A stretch of DNA of 64,000 nucleotides. Origin: Membranipora membranacea (Eukaryota; Bryozoa; Gymnolaemata; Cheilostomatida; Membraniporidae). The DNA lies in contig OU612065.1 in NCBI GenBank assembly GCA_914767715.1, positions 34,968,001 to 35,032,000 of the forward strand. The letters are read 5' to 3'. The notes below the pieces were generated by a model. It was given only the letters and a program-made list of their open reading frames with translations. It searched no databases and was not told where the DNA came from. This document shows positions 61,047 through 64,000 of this stretch, in pieces. Numbering within the stretch: the first letter of the stretch is position 1; every line of letters starts with the position of its first letter. The position numbers were made by a program, and so were the translations under genes.

Positions 61047-61465
61047 ATTTGGCTAGGAATCCACTCACAAACAAGTTTTTGGAAGCAGAATTTCAAAAAC
61101 ATCTTCATTTCGATCAATCCTCAAGATTATTGCCTATATAATTAGGAATAATTTTGATTCTAATGTGATATTGGCCCCAGTTTCAACTCAAACGTATCAT
61201 TCATGTCTTTGGATTATGAGCTAGTCACATTGTTCTGAAAGCAATCCTAGACTAATCTGTTTGTCAAATAGTAATTTGAGAAGATATTGCCAGATTTGCC
61301 TTAAAATCCATGCAATGGATGCTATGTGTGCAATCTGCACTGTATATCAGCGTTCCCAATACAGAAAAACCATTAGAATATTAATGTCAACAGGGAATCA
61401 TGATCAAAAAAATCATCTCTGAATACATTTTCTCCTGTAATTGCAACATTTTGCCCAAAAATTCG
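61047..61465 (-). repeat. Dispersed repeat unit, inverted copy
   Basis: The reverse complement aligns with 62040-62470. Shared stretches include GGAACGCTGATATACAG, CTAGGATTGCTTTCAGAACA, CATGAATGATACGTTTGAG and GCTTCCAAAAA. It lies directly upstream of the LINE 5' end and is probably the older sequence into which the LINE inserted. Confidence 0.75.
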
Positions 61466-62039
61466 CCTTGCAAGCATTTAGTTACAAAAGAATTTGATCA
61501 AACTTAACAATTGCGGGAATATATCACTCTATGGTGTGATAATAGACCAGTAAATTAAAAAAGCTGTCAAGAGCAGTCGGGATCAGGGCAGGATATTTAT
61601 CTCAACCGGCTTCAACTATTGGGTGTAATTTTATGCCTGTCAGTAGAATTTTGAATCAAAAGTATTTGCTTTCTTGTACAATATAATGAAGTGGGAGAAT
61701 AGTGCTGCTATTGCAACCTTTTTCTCTACCATACAACATTGAAACTGAAATCTGAGGGCGGGCAGGGGTAGGGTGGTGTAGCTAATAAGCACACAACTGT
61801 TGAAGTTCATGAGTTTTTGTAGGTGATTTTGGGTGGTAAAGAATGGTGTTTGAAAAGCTGCACTACTCTTGAATTGGTACAAGGCCCAGATATGCATAAA
61901 GCTCTAGCATTATAATTCTTATGCGCCCTTTGTTGTCCGTGACCAACTGCTGTCGCTTCATTCCCATCGCATATTGTGTCGCGATTCCCTGCTATTGAGG
62001 TAACACAGATGCCTGTCATATATGTTTGTGATTATATGA

Positions 62040-62470
62040 AAGCTGTTTTAAAATTACAGAATATCCAAAATAATGATGGAAATTTTTATTTGATTGTGAT
62101 TCCCTGTTGTTATTTATATTCCTATGCTGTTTCTGTACCAGGAACGCTGATATACAGTGCAAATTGCACACATAGCATCCTTTGCATGAATTTGAAAGCA
62201 AATCTGGCTATGTACTCCCAAATTCCTATTTGACAAACAGATTAGTCTAGGATTGCTTTCAGAACAATGTGACTAGCTCATAATCCAAAGACATGAATGA
62301 TACGTTTGAGTTTAAACTGGTGCCAATATCACATTCCTATCAACATTATCCCTTATTATATAGGCAATAATCTTGACGATGGATTGAAATGAAGATGTTC
62401 TTGTAATTCAGCTTCCAAAAATTAATTAGTCAGTAGAAAAGGTAGCTTTGGGATTCCTAGCCAAATTGAA
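62040..62470 (+). repeat. Dispersed repeat unit, direct copy 1
   Basis: Inverted partner of 61047-61465 and direct partner of 62695-63430. Similarity to the latter extends left to about 61970 (ATTGTGTCGCGATTCCC versus GTTGTGTTGCGATTCCT). No coding capacity is seen. Confidence 0.75.
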
Positions 62471-62479
62471 AAACCTCAT

Positions 62480-62640
62480 ATCAAGCCTCCAGCGATGGCC
62501 CGAAAGCCTTGTATGTAGCTAATTTTATGTCTGTAATCGCCCACGCCCGCCTTGCATGGTACAATCTGCTATCGGACATTGTAAAAACAAGACTAGAGCG
62601 GATCCAGCACTCTGTTATTCGGTTTACGCTGCCACTCTCA
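62480..62640 (+). mobile_element. LINE fragment, paralogue of the 57.7-57.85 kb fragment
   Basis: The plus strand encodes ARLAWYNLLSDIVKTRLERI and then a stop after TLPLS. It matches the minus-strand fragment near 57786-57700 in both protein and DNA, including the shared lead-in GCCTCCAGCG. It follows directly on the dispersed repeat with no LINE in between, which makes it the approximate empty-site counterpart. Confidence 0.7.
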
Positions 62641-62694
62641 TAACATTACATACCTACATTTACATGCATGGTCCGGATTAAAATAAAAATTTAT

Positions 62695-63430
62695 ATCGCA
62701 TGTTGTGTTGCGATTCCTTGCCATTGAGGTAACATGGGTATGCCTTTTTCGTAATTGAATGGAAGCTGCTTTGAAATTACAGAATATCAAAAATATGATG
62801 AAATATTTGATTTTATTGTGATTCCCTGTTGTTATTTATAATCTAATGGTGTTTCTGTATGGGAACACTGATACACAGCGCATAATTCAAACATAACAAA
62901 CATTGCATGGATTTGTAGGCAAGCCTAACTAAGTCTTGATCAAAAAAGGATGATTCAAATCATATGTCTTATCACTTGCCACATCCCGAGGCATGGGCGG
63001 CGAAATTTTAGTGACTTATCGGCGAGGCTCTCTGTTTCCAGGCAGGTCGAAGCACATCTAGGGGCCAACCAATGCACGAGTAGGTGATGGACCGCAGTGG
63101 GATTCGTACCATAGACCTTCAACATGTGCATGCTGAAGTCCGGCGCTCTCATCAACTGAGCCACCTCATACTCTTCCCAAAAGAGATGATTCTAGGATTG
63201 CTTTCAGAACAATGTAACTAACTCATAATCCAAAAAAATGAATGATACCTTTGAGTTTAAACAGGTGCCAATATCACATTCCAATCAAGATTATCCCTAA
63301 TTACATATGTAATAATCTTGAGGATTGATTGAAACAGGGAGAATTCTCCCTGATTGAAATGATGGTGTTTCTCTAATTCTGCTTCCAAAAATTAAACCGA
63401 AAAGGTAGCTTGTGGATTCCCATATCAAGC
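62695..63430 (+). repeat. Dispersed repeat unit, direct copy 2, interrupted by a SINE
   Basis: This matches 61970-62470 in order (GATTCCCTGTTGTTATTTAT, CTAGGATTGCTTTCAGAACA, GTGCCAATATCACATTCC) but is split at about 62945-63175 by an inserted SINE. Near 63335 a short GGGAGAATTCTCCC palindrome lies within an extra duplication of TGATTGAAA. Confidence 0.7.
62946..63171 (-). mobile_element. tRNA-derived SINE, second copy
   Basis: On the minus strand it begins GAGGTGGCTCAGTTGATGAG followed by AGCGCCGGAC, has a B-box-like GTACGAATCCCACTGC, then the GTTGGCCCC and CGCCGCCCATGCC body and a tail ending AATCATCCTTTTTTGATC. It is the clear partner of the copy at 46018-46283. It interrupts a repeat whose uninterrupted copy is present at 62.2 kb. 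Confidence 0.8.
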
Positions 63431-63457
63431 TGCTATATCTGAAACTAGGGGTTTTAG

Positions 63458-63615
63458 AATAACCGTTACAACTAAACTCAATACAATCGATAGAACAGGC
63501 TCACCTCAAATCACTGTTACAAATGTCAGACTTGCTCAAGCAAGATCTTCTCAGTACAGAGCTATCAGTGGATTGTCCTCTCTACTAGCCGCCAGCCTTC
63601 TGGGTGACTCTACAA
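63458..63615 (+). CDS. Possible internal exon near the right edge
   Basis: A GGGGTTTTAG acceptor is followed by an open frame (ITVTTKLNTIDRTG ... VRLAQARSSQYRAISG ... LLAASLLGDST), with a possible donor GTAATA at 63616. The residue composition looks coding-like and the frame continues to a TGA about 20 bases later. I do not recognise the family, and no neighbouring exon is visible before the window ends, so it could also be the relic of a repeat. Confidence 0.3.
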
Positions 63616-64000
63616 GTAATATAATCCTCATATGAGTAATCTAGCTGTCCTCATGAGTATACATGTTGTACAGTAAGCAGTCATAAGTAGAGTTCCTTTC
63701 CCATTCTTGCCTTCTTCTTTTTTTTCTTTTGCTTTTTCTGTTGGTTTTTATTTTCTGTAATAATATGTAATAATATATATATATATATGTAGTTGGTACA
63801 AAGGTATAATATGATTCCTCAATACGAAATATGATAGTGGTGTGCATTATCTGGTTGCCGTTATATGCCTGACTGGTTTCTGACTGAGACATGTTATATA
63901 TACCTTTGTATTCCAACTGCATATAAAAATGGGAGTTGCCTTCATTTATGTGTGGTGGGGCAACTCCAAAGTAATATGTGATGGCTATTAGAATTTGACT

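Overview
This window looks like nuclear DNA of an animal, most likely an invertebrate. It is AT-rich and its genes have many short exons bounded by GT/AG splice sites. It carries a five-pass prominin gene and a prefoldin subunit 2 gene, together with animal-type repeats: a CR1/jockey-like LINE, tRNA-derived SINEs and MITE-like inverted repeats. The phylum cannot be fixed from sequence alone. All gene models were built by hand from splice sites and reading-frame phase; none is backed by transcripts.

Layout. Positions 2-436 (+) are the histidine-rich C-terminal end of a gene that enters from the left. A two-exon gene on the minus strand (6342-4061, 466 aa) encodes an unrecognised Ser/Thr-rich protein. 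From 6343 to 17422 I see no convincing gene. A 12-exon minus-strand gene (29379-17423, 696 aa, unrecognised, mostly disordered with a short coiled coil) is arranged head to head with PFDN2 (29766-31233, +, 3 exons). The two start codons are 386 bp apart, which suggests a shared bidirectional promoter. After about 4 kb of intergenic DNA comes a 19-coding-exon prominin gene (35424-50698, +, 893 aa). All exon phases agree, and the model has a signal peptide and five membrane segments. Its introns hold a SINE, SINE fragments, a MITE, a 35-bp perfect hairpin and simple repeats.

The last 13 kb are repeat-rich. An intact 142-codon membrane-protein ORF (53222-53650) and a possible terminal exon (54050-54418) lie between diverged direct repeats. 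Two SINE copies stand head to head at 56.7-57.3 kb. An apparently full-length LINE (about 57853-61046, minus) with an intact 895-aa endonuclease/reverse-transcriptase ORF sits inside an older repeat. A paralogous copy of that repeat at about 62.04-62.64 kb serves as an approximate empty site. A third copy of the repeat (62.7-63.4 kb) is interrupted by a SINE.

No operon, CRISPR array, bacterial element, functional tRNA or rRNA was found. The best candidates for new biology are the three unrecognised genes, the small multi-pass membrane ORF, an overlap of stop codon and splice donor that could give prominin two C-terminal tails, and two uncatalogued SINE families.
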